Assembly (NCBI GenBank): GCA_050302275.1
Contig: JBNLAT010000002.1
Coordinates: 60,961 to 124,960, forward strand
Direction: 5' to 3'
DNA from: JAPHTQ01 sp050302275
Lineage (GTDB): Bacteria > Pseudomonadota > Gammaproteobacteria > Thiohalomonadales > Thiohalomonadaceae
Length of the DNA: 64,000 nt
This document shows positions 8,960-18,348 of the stretch, one piece after another. Both the position numbers and the translations under genes were made by a program. The notes below the pieces were generated by a model, which did not search any database, had not been told where the DNA came from, and saw only the letters and a list, made by a program, of their open reading frames with translations. Position 1 is the stretch's first letter; each line of letters begins with the position of its first letter.

Positions 8960-10110
8960 TAGTCGGGGAAATAGAGGGCGCCCAGGTTGTAGAGCTCCCT
9001 CAGCAGTTCGACAAATGCGCTATTTGCCAGATGGGGTTTAAGCTCATCCAGCGTGTAGACCCGCTGACCGCAGAGCAGGGGGGCTGCGAAGGCGAGGTCG
9101 GCGTCGAGCTCATATTCCTCACCGGCCACATAGAGCCGAGCAGGCTCGCTGTCGATGTAGGCTAAGCGGGCATATTCGCTACGCCACAGTTCGCCGTGTT
9201 GCTGTAGGGCGGTGAGCAGTTCCTGGGCAGAGAGCTCCAGCTCCGGTTCTGGCAGGTAGTGGCCTGGGCGGATGTCGGTGGTGAAGCTGCCGAACCAGCG
9301 GTCGATGCCTTCGTCGTCCAGCGGCAGGGAGCGGATGATGGCGCGAATCTTCTCCCGCGCCTGCTGGGTAAGCAGACCGGGGTTGGCCTGTGCCTGAAGG
9401 TCGGGATCTTCGTAGAAGGCTTCCGGGTCCATCTGCGCCAGGGCATCGGCCAGATAACCACTCAGCAGTTCCAGTTTGGCCGGGGCACGAAAGCCGACTG
9501 AGATGGTGAGGCAGTCGCCGAGGGCCACGCCGTGGTGGACCACGCCGGGTGGCAGGTAGAGCAGGTCACCCTCTTCGAGGATGTACTCCTCTGTCGGCTG
9601 GAAATCTTTGAGGATGCGCAGCGGCAGGCCGGGGAGTAGCTGTTCCGGTCCGGCATCCTGATAGCTGAGCTGCCAGCGACGCCGACCCGGTCCCTGGATC
9701 AGGAACACATCATAGTTGTCGGCGTGGGGGCCGACGGTACCCTGGTCCGGGGCGTAACTAACCATCACATCATCCAGGCGCCAGTTGGGGAGGAAGTTGA
9801 AGCGCTCCTGCAACTGAGCGAACTCGGGGACGTGTTTGTTGATCTCCTGTACCAGCACGGTCCAGTGGGAGTCGGGCAGCGCAAGGAAGTCCTCCTCGCT
9901 GAATGGCCCATGGCGCACCTGCCAGGGCGTCTCGCCGTGTTCCTGAATGAGACGCGACTCGACCTCCTCCTCGCAGGCCAGCCCGGCCAGCTCCTCGGCG
10001 GCTATTGGGCAGCTGAAGCCGGGCAGGGCGTTGCGCAGGCAGAGCGGTTTCTTCTGCCAGTAGTCGCGCAGAAATTCTTCGCTGGTGATGCCGTTGAGCG
10101 GGGAGGGCAA
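8959..10110 (-). CDS. roxA: Ribosomal protein uL16 3-hydroxylase (cupin oxygenase RoxA/YcfD)
   Basis: An Fe(II)/2-oxoglutarate-dependent JmjC-type dioxygenase that hydroxylates an arginine of ribosomal protein L16. The metal triad is visible as His129 and Asp131 (GPHADNYDVF) and His192 (PPGVVHHG), numbered from the start chosen. I take a TTG at 10110, two bases after the purB stop, because it puts nine residues before the conserved EFLRDYWQKKP block, as in E. coli YcfD. A GTG at 10167 inside purB is also in frame, and no clear Shine-Dalgarno settles the matter. The winged-helix C-terminal domain follows the cupin. Length 383 is close to the family norm. Confidence 0.88.
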   Translation of the reverse strand: MPSPLNGITSEEFLRDYWQKKPLCLRNALPGFSCPIAAEELAGLACEEEVESRLIQEHGETPWQVRHGPFSEEDFLALPDSHWTVLVQEINKHVPEFAQLQERFNFLPNWRLDDVMVSYAPDQGTVGPHADNYDVFLIQGPGRRRWQLSYQDAGPEQLLPGLPLRILKDFQPTEEYILEEGDLLYLPPGVVHHGVALGDCLTISVGFRAPAKLELLSGYLADALAQMDPEAFYEDPDLQAQANPGLLTQQAREKIRAIIRSLPLDDEGIDRWFGSFTTDIRPGHYLPEPELELSAQELLTALQQHGELWRSEYARLAYIDSEPARLYVAGEEYELDADLAFAAPLLCGQRVYTLDELKPHLANSAFVELLRELYNLGALYFPD

Positions 10111-10112
10111 AG

Positions 10113-11480
10113 TCAGATTTTCTTCGCCTGGGCCACGGCGTTGCCGATGTAGTTGGCCGGGGTCCACTTCTTCATCTCGGCCTTCACCTCGTCGGGTAGC
10201 TCCAGAGTGTCGATGAACTCGGCCATGCCGGCGGCATCGACTCGCTTACCGCGGGTGAGGGCCTTGAGCTTCTCGTAGGGCTTTTCGATGCCGTAGCGGC
10301 GCATCACCGTCTGGATCGGTTCGGCCAGCACTTCCCAGTTGCCATCCAGGTCTTCCAGCAGCTTGGCGGCGTTGACCTCCAGCTTGCTGATGCCGCGCAT
10401 GGTGGAGGAGTAGGCGATCAGCGAATAGCCGACGCCGACACCGAGGTTGCGTAGCACGGTGGAGTCAGTCAGGTCGCGCTGCCAGCGGGAGATGGGCAGC
10501 TTGGCTGCCAGGTGGTCAAAGACCGCGTTGGCCAGACCCAGGTTGCCCTCGGAGTTTTCGAAATCGATGGGATTGACCTTGTGCGGCATGGTGGAGGAGC
10601 CGACCTCGCCTTCAATGGTCTTCTGTTTGAAGTAGTTGTTGGAGATGTAGGCCCAGATATCCCGGTCGAAGTCGATGAGGATGGTGTTGAAGCGAGCCAC
10701 GCAGTCGAAGAATTCGGCCACGTAGTCATGGGGTTCGATCTGGGTGGTGTAGGAATTCCACTCCAGTCCCAGGCCGGTGACGAACTGCTCGGCATTTGCC
10801 TGCCAGTCCAGTTCAGGGTAGGCAGAGAGGTGGGCGTTGTAGTTGCCCACGGCGCCGTTGATCTTGCCCAGCATCGACACCGCGGTGAGCTGCTCGCGCT
10901 GGCGTTTCAGGCGGTAGGCGACGTTGGCCATCTCCTTGCCCAGGGTGGTGGGGGAGGCGGGCTGGCCGTGGGTGCGGGAGAGCATCGGCACCTCGGCGTG
11001 TTCGCGGCCCAGTCCGGCGATGGCGTCGATGAGCTGGTCCATGGCGGGCAGGACCACCTGAGTGCGCGCCTCACGCAGCATCAGGGCGTAGGCCAGGTTG
11101 TTGATGTCCTCGGAGGTGCAGGCGAAGTGGATGAATTCGCTGACCGCTTCCAGTTCCTGGTTGCCCTGGATCTTCTCCTTAAGGAAATACTCCACCGCCT
11201 TGACGTCGTGGTTGGTGGTCTTCTCGATGTTCTTGACCCGCTTGGCGTCTTCCAGGCTGAATTTGGCGATGATGTTGTCGAGCAGATTGGAGGCGTGTTC
11301 GCTGAAGGCGGGAACCTCGGCGATACCGGCAGTTTGCGCCAGCATCTGCAGCCAGCGCACCTCGACCAGTACCCGATGGCGGATCAGGCCATATTCGCTG
11401 AAAATGGGGCGAAGTTCGTCGGTTTTGCTGCCATAGCGGCCGTCAATGGGGGAAACGGCGGTTAAAGCGTTGAGTTCCAT
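10113..11480 (-). CDS. purB: Adenylosuccinate lyase
   Basis: 455 residues, the family length. It cleaves adenylosuccinate to AMP and SAICAR to AICAR in purine synthesis. The fumarase/aspartase-superfamily signature SSTMPHKVNP is present near residue 295, as are the TSEDINNLA and SRTHGQPASPTTLGKE segments that build the active site. First gene of the purB-roxA-GNAT-hypothetical-NolW series on the minus strand, divergent from rfbB. Confidence 0.97.
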   Translation of the reverse strand: MELNALTAVSPIDGRYGSKTDELRPIFSEYGLIRHRVLVEVRWLQMLAQTAGIAEVPAFSEHASNLLDNIIAKFSLEDAKRVKNIEKTTNHDVKAVEYFLKEKIQGNQELEAVSEFIHFACTSEDINNLAYALMLREARTQVVLPAMDQLIDAIAGLGREHAEVPMLSRTHGQPASPTTLGKEMANVAYRLKRQREQLTAVSMLGKINGAVGNYNAHLSAYPELDWQANAEQFVTGLGLEWNSYTTQIEPHDYVAEFFDCVARFNTILIDFDRDIWAYISNNYFKQKTIEGEVGSSTMPHKVNPIDFENSEGNLGLANAVFDHLAAKLPISRWQRDLTDSTVLRNLGVGVGYSLIAYSSTMRGISKLEVNAAKLLEDLDGNWEVLAEPIQTVMRRYGIEKPYEKLKALTRGKRVDAAGMAEFIDTLELPDEVKAEMKKWTPANYIGNAVAQAKKI

Positions 11481-11569
11481 GCCTGCTCCGGTGTGTTGCT
11501 GGGTGTTATCGAAAAAAGTGCGGCATATGATACACCACTTTACCGCTGGTATCGTTACTGAGGGGCGCC

Positions 11570-11598
11570 TTGGGCATCGGTGGGCCGGATGTTAGAAT
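11570..11598 (+). promoter_or_regulatory. Possible sigma-70 promoter of the rfb operon
   Basis: TTGGGC and TAGAAT are separated by 17 bp and end 43 bp before the rfbB start. The -10 matches five of six consensus positions, the -35 only three, so this is a moderate candidate. Confidence 0.4.
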
Positions 11599-11641
11599 CA
11601 GCGGCCTTGCAGATAAATTAATGACAAGAAACAGGACATAG

Positions 11642-12715
11642 ATGAAAACAATACTAATTACAGGCGGCGCCGGGTTTATCGGTTCTGAGGTGGTGCGTCA
11701 GTACCTCACTGAAACCGATGTTACCGTGGTCAATGTCGATAAGCTTACCTATGCGGGGAATCTGGAGTCGCTGCAATCTGTAGCTGGCAATCCCCGCTAC
11801 CAATTTGAGCAGGTCGACATCTGTGATGTTGGTGAAGTTAAGCGTCTGTTCGACCAGTACCAGCCCGATGCGATCATGCATCTGGCTGCTGAGTCCCATG
11901 TGGATCGCTCCATCGATGGTCCGGCTGAGTTTATCCATACCAATATTATCGGTACCTATACCCTGCTTGAAGCGGCGCGATACTACTGGAACGGGCTGGA
12001 TGCTGATGCCAAAGAGGCTTTTCGTTTCCACCATATCTCCACCGACGAGGTCTACGGTAGTTTGGGTGAAGACGGGATGTTTACTGAAGAGACCGCCTAC
12101 GCACCCAATTCTCCTTACTCGGCAAGCAAGGCTTCCTCCGATCATCTGGTACGTGCCTGGTTCCATACCTATAACATGCCGGTAGTTACTACCAATTGTT
12201 CGAATAACTATGGCCACTACCAGTTCCCGGAAAAACTGATCCCGTTGGTTACCCTGAATGCGTTGGATGGTAAATCGCTACCGATCTATGGCAAAGGAGA
12301 GCAGGTTCGAGACTGGTTGCATGTGGCAGATCATGCTAGTGCTCTGCGCCTGGTACTGGAAAAGGGGGTTCCCGGTGAGGTCTACAACATCGGCGGGCAT
12401 AACGAGAAACAGAATATCGAAGTGGTCAGGACAATTTGCGCCATTCTAGATGAGCTTGCGCCAAATCATCCAAACGGCATTTCTAACTATGCAGAACTAA
12501 TCACCTATGTCACCGACCGACCAGGACACGATCAGCGTTACGCCATTGATGCAGGCAAGATCGAACGTGAGTTGGGTTGGGTCCCCGCTGAAACTTTCGA
12601 GAGTGGGATTCGAAAGACGGTGGAGTGGTATCTGGCCAATCGTACCTGGTGCGATCATGTTAAAGATGGCAGCTATCAGGGGGAACGCCTTGGTGTGATG
12701 GGGGGGCAGGCATGA
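11642..12715 (+). CDS. rfbB: dTDP-glucose 4,6-dehydratase
   Basis: 357-residue extended SDR enzyme, second step of dTDP-L-rhamnose synthesis. The NAD loop GGAGFIGS is at residues 8-15, the catalytic STDE at 133-136, and the YxxxK pair at Tyr159/Lys163, all intact. It ends in a run of seven G (12700-12706) encoding MGGQA and overlaps the rfbA start by 4 bp. The order rfbB-A-C-D with overlaps indicates one operon supplying rhamnose to the polysaccharide island downstream. Confidence 0.97.
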   Translation: MKTILITGGAGFIGSEVVRQYLTETDVTVVNVDKLTYAGNLESLQSVAGNPRYQFEQVDICDVGEVKRLFDQYQPDAIMHLAAESHVDRSIDGPAEFIHTNIIGTYTLLEAARYYWNGLDADAKEAFRFHHISTDEVYGSLGEDGMFTEETAYAPNSPYSASKASSDHLVRAWFHTYNMPVVTTNCSNNYGHYQFPEKLIPLVTLNALDGKSLPIYGKGEQVRDWLHVADHASALRLVLEKGVPGEVYNIGGHNEKQNIEVVRTICAILDELAPNHPNGISNYAELITYVTDRPGHDQRYAIDAGKIERELGWVPAETFESGIRKTVEWYLANRTWCDHVKDGSYQGERLGVMGGQA

Positions 12716-13590
12716 AAGGCATCATTCTCGCTGGCGGCTCCGGCACGCGCCTCTATCCCGTGACCCATGCGGTTTCCAAGCAACTGCTGCCGATTTACGA
12801 CAAACCGATGGTTTACTACCCGCTTTCGGTACTGATGTTGGCGAATATTCGTGACATTCTTTTGATCTCTACCCCACAGGATACGCCGCGCTTTGAGCAA
12901 CTGCTTGGTGATGGTTCGCAGTGGGGGATCAACATTCAGTATGCGGTGCAGCCTTCCCCCGATGGTCTCGCACAAGCATTTATCATCGGCAAGGAATTTA
13001 TCGGTGATGACAGTTGTGCGCTGGTACTGGGTGACAATATTTTTTACGGACACAACCTGGCGGAATCTCTGGTGCGTGCGTCGAAACGGGAAAGTGGAGC
13101 AACCGTGTTCGCCTACCCTGTTACCGACCCTGAACGCTACGGTGTGGTTGAGTTCGATGAGCAGGGAAATGCTATTTCACTTGAGGAGAAGCCGGCCAAG
13201 CCAAAATCACGCTATGCAGTCACTGGGCTCTATTTCTACGACAACAAAGTCGTCGAATATGCGGAGCAGATCAAACCCTCCGCTCGTGGTGAGTTGGAGA
13301 TCACCGACATCAATGCCCTTTATCTTGCAAATGAGACATTAAATGTGGAGAACATGGGGCGAGGGACTGCCTGGCTCGACACCGGTACCCACGAATCACT
13401 GCTTGAAGCTGCTACCTTTATTGAAACCATCGAAAAGCGGCAAGGGTTAAAAATCGCCTGCCCGGAAGAGATCGCCTACCGCAAAGGTTTTATTACTCGT
13501 CAGCATCTGGAGGCGTTGATCGAGCCGCTGAAGAAAAACAGCTATGGTCAGTATCTGCAACGCATGATTGATGAGCGAGTTTTCGAATGA
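12712..13590 (+). CDS. rfbA: Glucose-1-phosphate thymidylyltransferase
   Basis: 292 residues. It makes dTDP-glucose from dTTP and glucose-1-phosphate, the first step of the rhamnose pathway. The nucleotidyltransferase signature GGSGTRLYP is at residues 8-16, with the LGDNIFYG metal-binding segment near residue 108 and the ARGELEITDIN block typical of RmlA. It overlaps both neighbours by 4 bp. Confidence 0.97.
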   Translation: MKGIILAGGSGTRLYPVTHAVSKQLLPIYDKPMVYYPLSVLMLANIRDILLISTPQDTPRFEQLLGDGSQWGINIQYAVQPSPDGLAQAFIIGKEFIGDDSCALVLGDNIFYGHNLAESLVRASKRESGATVFAYPVTDPERYGVVEFDEQGNAISLEEKPAKPKSRYAVTGLYFYDNKVVEYAEQIKPSARGELEITDINALYLANETLNVENMGRGTAWLDTGTHESLLEAATFIETIEKRQGLKIACPEEIAYRKGFITRQHLEALIEPLKKNSYGQYLQRMIDERVFE

Positions 13591-14132
13591 AGGTGATCGA
13601 GACAGCGATTCCTGAGGTGAAGATCATCGAACCAAAGGTGTTCGGTGACGAGCGGGGCTTCTTCTTTGAGAGCTATAACCAGCGTGCTTTCAATGAGGCG
13701 GTTGGGTGCGAGGTTAACTTTGTTCAGGACAACCACTCCCGTTCGCAAAAGGGTGTGTTGCGTGGTTTGCACTACCAGATTCAGCAGGCACAGGGCAAAT
13801 TGGTACGTTGCACCCAAGGCGAAGTATTCGATGTGGCTGTCGATTTACGTCAGAGCTCAGCGACCTTTGGTCAGTGGGTTGGGGTAGTGTTGAGTGGGGA
13901 GAATAAACGCCAGATGTGGATGCCGGAAGGTTTCGCCCATGGTTTCGTAGTGCTGAGCGATGTTGCTGAATTTCTCTACAAAACTACAGACTTCTATGCG
14001 CCGGAACACGAGCAGGCCATCATCTGGAGCGATCCGCAATTGGCTATTGACTGGTCCCTAAAGCAAACGCCCAGCCTTTCGCAGAAAGATGCCGCGGCGG
14101 TTAGTTTCGCCGACGCAGTGCTGTTCCCTTAA
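13587..14132 (+). CDS. rfbC: dTDP-4-dehydrorhamnose 3,5-epimerase
   Basis: 181-residue cupin-fold epimerase, third step of the pathway. The catalytic base His62 lies in LRGLHYQ and the acid Tyr131 in EFLYKTTDFY; the WMPEGFAHGF segment is also conserved. It overlaps rfbA by 4 bp; rfbD follows after 9 bp. Confidence 0.97.
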   Translation: MKVIETAIPEVKIIEPKVFGDERGFFFESYNQRAFNEAVGCEVNFVQDNHSRSQKGVLRGLHYQIQQAQGKLVRCTQGEVFDVAVDLRQSSATFGQWVGVVLSGENKRQMWMPEGFAHGFVVLSDVAEFLYKTTDFYAPEHEQAIIWSDPQLAIDWSLKQTPSLSQKDAAAVSFADAVLFP

Positions 14133-14141
14133 GGTGTAATT

Positions 14142-15002
14142 ATGCGTGTATTGATCACCGGTGCAAGGGGGCAGTTGGGACAGGAGTTACTTAATGAGGC
14201 ACCTGTTAGTGTTGAAATCTCTGCACTTGATCGTGATGGCCTCGATATTAGTGATAATCTTGCAGTAAACGAACTATTGTCGGAGCTTAAACCGGATGTG
14301 GTGATCAATGCGGCTGCCTACACTGCGGTTGATAAGGCGGAGCAGGAGCAAACCCTCGCTTATGCAATTAATGCCGATGGCCCGCGCAACCTTGCCGCGG
14401 CATGCAGCGAACTTGGCACACGCTTTATCCATGTCTCCACCGATTTTGTTTTCGATGGTAATTGCTCCACACCTTATCTACCCGAAGATGAGGCCAAACC
14501 GCTGGGTGTCTATGGCGCCAGTAAACTGGAAGGTGAACGCAATGTTGTTGCGCAATACCCCGACGGTTCACTGATTGTTCGCGTTGGCTGGCTCTATTCC
14601 CGTTTAGGCCAGAACTTTGTCAAAACCATGTTGCGATTGATGGGTGAGCGCGAAGAGCTGGGGGTGGTGAGCGACCAGATTGGAACACCTACCCATGCGG
14701 CAGGACTGGCGACGGCACTATGGCAGTTTGCCGGTGAGTCGTTTACCACGGGAATCTATCACTGGAGCGATGCCGGGGTGGCCAGTTGGTACGATTTTGC
14801 GGTGGCGATTATGGAGGACGGGGTTGCCGCCGGGAAACTGGAAAAAGCCATTTCAATTAAACCAATACGTACTGTTGACTATCCCACACCGGCACAGCGT
14901 CCCTGTTACAGCGTGCTTGATAAAACCGCTACCTGGACGCATCTTGGTGTGAAACCCTTGCATTGGCGTGTAGCCTTGCGTCAAATGTTGCAACAGCTGT
15001 AA
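14142..15002 (+). CDS. rfbD: dTDP-4-dehydrorhamnose reductase
   Basis: 286-residue SDR reductase making dTDP-L-rhamnose. The nucleotide loop GARGQLG is at residues 7-13, the YxxxK pair at Tyr124/Lys128 (YGASKLEGE), and FDG and SDQ-G-PT segments typical of RmlD are present. Fourth gene of the operon; acnB starts 18 bp after its stop. Confidence 0.96.
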   Translation: MRVLITGARGQLGQELLNEAPVSVEISALDRDGLDISDNLAVNELLSELKPDVVINAAAYTAVDKAEQEQTLAYAINADGPRNLAAACSELGTRFIHVSTDFVFDGNCSTPYLPEDEAKPLGVYGASKLEGERNVVAQYPDGSLIVRVGWLYSRLGQNFVKTMLRLMGEREELGVVSDQIGTPTHAAGLATALWQFAGESFTTGIYHWSDAGVASWYDFAVAIMEDGVAAGKLEKAISIKPIRTVDYPTPAQRPCYSVLDKTATWTHLGVKPLHWRVALRQMLQQL

Positions 15003-15020
15003 CCCCCAGGAACCCGTATC

Positions 15021-17585
15021 ATGATCGAAGAATATCGCCAACACGTCACCGAACGCGCTGCTGAAGGTTTGCCGCCGTTACCGCTGAATGCGGAGCAAAC
15101 CTCTCAACTGGTTGAACTGCTCAAGCAGCCACCCGCGGGTGAGGGCGATTTCCTGCTGGACTTGTTAACTCATCGAGTACCGCCGGGTGTGGATGAGGCG
15201 GCCTATGTGAAAGCAGCGTTTCTTGCGGATATCGCAAAGGGGCAGCTTAATACTCCGTTGATTAATAAACGCCATGCCACCGGACTCCTGGGTACTATGC
15301 TAGGTGGGTATAACATCGCTTCCTTGATCGATCTGTTAGACGATGACGAGCTCGCGCCGATCGCCGCACGGGCGTTGTCGAAGACCCTCCTTGTATTCGA
15401 TGCTTATCATGATGTAATTCACAAGGCCAAAACCAATAACTGGGCCAAAGAAGTGGTTGATGCCTGGGCCAAGGGGGACTGGTTCAGCGCACGGGAGCCA
15501 CTGGCTGAGCGTATTACCCTGACCGTATTCAAGGTCGACGGCGAAACCAACACCGATGATCTCTCTCCTGCCTCCGAGGCGTGGAGTCGCCCCGATATCC
15601 CGCTGCACGCCAAGGCGATGCTGGTAAGCAAAATGCCCGAGGCGATGGCGCGGATTGCCGAATTGAAAGAGAAGGGGAATCCTCTGACCTTTGTTGGTGA
15701 TGTGGTCGGTACCGGTTCCTCACGGAAGTCGGCGATCAACTCTGTACTTTGGCATATGGGTAACGAGATTCCCTATGTGCCTAACAAGCACCAGGGCGGT
15801 GTGATCCTGGGCGGCAAGATCGCGCCGATCTTCTTCAATACCGCCGAGGATTCAGGCGCACTACCCATCGAGTGTGACGTTTCGAAACTAAAGATGGGGG
15901 ATGTGATCACCTTATTGCCTTATGAGGGTAAAATCCTCGATGAGGCGGGTGTTGTGGTGAGTGAGTTCCAGCTCAAGCCGTCCACCATCTTTGACGAGGT
16001 GCGTGCCGGCGGACGTATCCCGCTAATTATCGGCCGGTCCCTTACCGATAAAACCCGTGAAGCGCTTGGCCTGGAATCTTCAACGCTCTTTTCTCGCCCC
16101 GTAAACCCCGCCGACAGCGGCAAGGGCTTCACCCTGGCACAGAAAATGGTCGGGCGTGCCTGCTGTGTAGAGGGGATTCGCCCAGGGACATATTGCGAAC
16201 CACGGATGACCAGTGTCGGTTCCCAGGACACGACTGGCGCTATGACCCGCGATGAACTCAAGGAACTGGCCTGTCTAGGATTCTCTGCCGATCTGGTGAT
16301 GCAATCATTCTGTCACACTGCCGCCTATCCCAAGCCGGTGGATATCAAACTGCAGCATGAATTGCCTGCATTCTTTATCAATCGCGGCGGAGTCAGCTTG
16401 CGCCCCGGTGACGGGGTGATTCACTCCTGGCTCAACCGCATGTTGCTGCCCGACACCGTTGGCACCGGTGGAGACTCCCATACCCGTTTCCCTATCGGTA
16501 TCAGCTTTCCGGCTGGTTCCGGGCTGGTGGCCTTTGCCGCCGCGCTTGGGGTGATGCCGCTGGATATGCCAGAGTCGGTACTGGTGCGCTTCAAAGGGGA
16601 GATGCAGCCGGGGATCACCCTGCGCGATCTGGTCAATGCCATTCCCTATGCAGCGATCCAGCAGGGATTGCTGACGGTGGAGAAGCAGGGTAAGAAGAAC
16701 ATCTTCTCCGGACGGATTTTGGAGATCGAGGGGTTGCCGGATCTCAAAGTAGAGCAGGCCTTCGAGCTATCTGATGCCTCGGCCGAGCGTTCCGCCGCCG
16801 CCTGTACCGTACGTCTCAATCCCGAACCGATCGCCGAATACCTGCGCAGCAACATCACCCTGCTCAAGTGGATGATCGCCAATGGCTATGAGGACAAGCG
16901 TACCCTGTCACGACGCATTGAGGCGATGGAGCAGTGGCTGGCTGCCCCGCAACTGCTGGAGCCGGATGCCGATGCTGACTATGCGGCAATACTCGAGATC
17001 GACCTGAATGAGATCAAGGAACCGATTGTGGCGTGCCCAAATGACCCCGATGACGTGAAACTGCTCTCCGAAGTGGCCGGGCAGACCATAGACGAGGTAT
17101 TTATCGGTTCCTGTATGACCAACATCGGTCACTACCGTGCTGCCGGCAAGGTACTGGAAGCGGCTGGCACTGCCGTGCCAACCAAGCTCTGGATCGCCCC
17201 GCCAACCCGTATGGACGAACACCAACTCACCGAAGAGGGCTACTACAGCATCTTTGGCAGGGCAGGGGCGCGCACCGAAATGCCGGGCTGTTCCCTCTGT
17301 ATGGGTAACCAGGCACGGGTCGCCGATGGTGCGATGGTATTCTCCACCTCCACCCGCAACTTTCCCAACCGCCTTGGCAAGGATGCCCAAGTCTATCTCG
17401 GTTCCGCAGAACTGGCGGCAGTCACAGCCCAGCTAGGACATATACCAATGCTTGGTGAGTATCAGGAAAAGGTCGCCATGCTTGATACGATGGCGGCGGA
17501 TATCTACCGTTACCTCAATTTCAACGAACTCGGCGAGTATCAGCAGCAGGCAAAGAGTATTCATATCCCCATTGTCTCCGCCTAA
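15021..17585 (+). CDS. acnB: Bifunctional aconitate hydratase 2 / 2-methylisocitrate dehydratase
   Basis: 854 residues, normal for AcnB. It interconverts citrate and isocitrate through cis-aconitate in the TCA cycle. Domain order is the AcnB-specific one: helical HEAT-like domain (1-160), swivel domain (about 170-370), then the catalytic Fe-S domains. The three cluster cysteines are Cys698 (GSCMTNIGHYR) and Cys757/Cys760 (GCSLCMGN). Placement 18 bp behind the rhamnose operon is unusual, and no terminator separates them, so it may be read from the rfb promoter. Confidence 0.97.
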   Translation: MIEEYRQHVTERAAEGLPPLPLNAEQTSQLVELLKQPPAGEGDFLLDLLTHRVPPGVDEAAYVKAAFLADIAKGQLNTPLINKRHATGLLGTMLGGYNIASLIDLLDDDELAPIAARALSKTLLVFDAYHDVIHKAKTNNWAKEVVDAWAKGDWFSAREPLAERITLTVFKVDGETNTDDLSPASEAWSRPDIPLHAKAMLVSKMPEAMARIAELKEKGNPLTFVGDVVGTGSSRKSAINSVLWHMGNEIPYVPNKHQGGVILGGKIAPIFFNTAEDSGALPIECDVSKLKMGDVITLLPYEGKILDEAGVVVSEFQLKPSTIFDEVRAGGRIPLIIGRSLTDKTREALGLESSTLFSRPVNPADSGKGFTLAQKMVGRACCVEGIRPGTYCEPRMTSVGSQDTTGAMTRDELKELACLGFSADLVMQSFCHTAAYPKPVDIKLQHELPAFFINRGGVSLRPGDGVIHSWLNRMLLPDTVGTGGDSHTRFPIGISFPAGSGLVAFAAALGVMPLDMPESVLVRFKGEMQPGITLRDLVNAIPYAAIQQGLLTVEKQGKKNIFSGRILEIEGLPDLKVEQAFELSDASAERSAAACTVRLNPEPIAEYLRSNITLLKWMIANGYEDKRTLSRRIEAMEQWLAAPQLLEPDADADYAAILEIDLNEIKEPIVACPNDPDDVKLLSEVAGQTIDEVFIGSCMTNIGHYRAAGKVLEAAGTAVPTKLWIAPPTRMDEHQLTEEGYYSIFGRAGARTEMPGCSLCMGNQARVADGAMVFSTSTRNFPNRLGKDAQVYLGSAELAAVTAQLGHIPMLGEYQEKVAMLDTMAADIYRYLNFNELGEYQQQAKSIHIPIVSA

Positions 17586-17753
17586 AGCCTTACACCCAAT
17601 ATCCTAACATTTACAATCTTGCCAGGAGGACTTACCCGGAAGTGTTTGGCTTGGTGCGTCTGGAACGTGTGGCCTAGAATGCAAGGGATTAGGGTGTAAT
17701 ACTTGTGGCCTTACTTCGTTCTCCTTGCCCCCCTACCACCTAGTCCCTTACAA

Positions 17754-17776
17754 TCATGTTCAACAAATGAACATGA
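17754..17776. promoter_or_regulatory. Operator-like palindrome
   Basis: Perfect 9-bp arms TCATGTTCA / TGAACATGA around a 5-nt spacer. It is about 170 bp upstream of the MarR-type EPS regulator, so an autoregulatory operator is a reasonable guess; the binding protein is unknown. Confidence 0.45.
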
Positions 17777-17788
17777 ATTAGGTTTCTC

Positions 17789-17805
17789 TAATATACTGTA
17801 TATTA
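17789..17805. promoter_or_regulatory. 17-bp palindrome with one central base
   Basis: TAATATAC-T-GTATATTA is a perfect dyad only 12 bp after the preceding palindrome. Compact AT-rich dyads are typical of winged-helix operator sites; it could also overlap a -10 element. Confidence 0.45.
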
Positions 17806-17945
17806 AAAGTTTTTTGTCCAGGCGGGAACTATTCACTGATGGAGAACGTTACATCAGACAGACAGCAACCACTACTCATTCATTTGAAGTTTGTGCAGGA
17901 CTGAGGCAAGAACGACAAAAGTAATACAAATACATAAATACTCCA

Positions 17946-18302
17946 ATGCTAAATGACGAAATCCGATATCAAATTTTGAAAGCCGTAGAGGCTAATCCCA
18001 TGATGAATCAGCGTGAACTCGCTGAACATTTGGGAGTAAGTTTGGGAAAAACAAACTATTGCCTCAAAAAGCTAGTTGAAAAGGGACTGGTTAAAGTTGG
18101 AAATTTTAAATCGAATCCAGACAAGCGTGTGTATGCATACCTACTTACTCCACGGGGAGTGAAAGAAAAAGCGCTGGTAACCATGCGCTTCCTGCAAAGA
18201 AAGATGGAAGAATATGAACAGATCAAACGGGAGATCGTGCTCCTGAAATCGGAAGTTCAAGATATGGATATGTCACTCGATGAACAATCACAACAAAGCT
18301 AA
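17946..18302 (+). CDS. MarR family EPS-associated transcriptional regulator
   Basis: 118 residues: a winged-helix DNA-binding domain (about 5-75, with NQRELAEHLGVSLGKTNYCLKKLVEKG as recognition region) and a C-terminal helix likely to form a coiled coil (about 82-115). This compact protein matches the EPS-associated MarR-like family often found at the head of exopolysaccharide clusters. Here it is the first gene of the island, preceded by two palindromes that could be its operators and followed 46 bp later by the WecA-like gene. Confidence 0.85.
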   Translation: MLNDEIRYQILKAVEANPMMNQRELAEHLGVSLGKTNYCLKKLVEKGLVKVGNFKSNPDKRVYAYLLTPRGVKEKALVTMRFLQRKMEEYEQIKREIVLLKSEVQDMDMSLDEQSQQS

Positions 18303-18348
18303 ATGCACGGCGGATACGGATTTCCTTGGATTTAATTGATACAAAACC

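Larger units (their letters stand above)
17586..17945. other. 360-bp intergenic region before the polysaccharide island
   Basis: No convincing gene is present. It separates acnB from the EPS-associated regulator and marks the change from GC-richer to AT-richer sequence. It holds two palindromes (17754-17776 and 17789-17805) and a looser inverted pair TTACACCC (17591-17598) / GGGTGTAA (17692-17699). No clean terminator for acnB was seen. A short open frame at 17703-17924 lacks a ribosome binding site and recognisable content. Confidence 0.6.

Noticed and set aside
10512..11465. Long antisense open frame opposite purB
   Set aside because: It mirrors a strongly conserved gene, has no family features, and reflects GC-rich codon use; similar antisense frames at 6324-7205 and 42853-43770 were dropped for the same reason.
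17789..17805. Possible LexA box
   Set aside because: The dyad contains CTGT but not the CTGT-N8-ACAG pattern, and the gene downstream is not an SOS gene.
17703..17924. Open frame of 73 codons in the acnB-regulator gap
   Set aside because: No ribosome binding site, no recognisable motif, and it runs across both palindromes.
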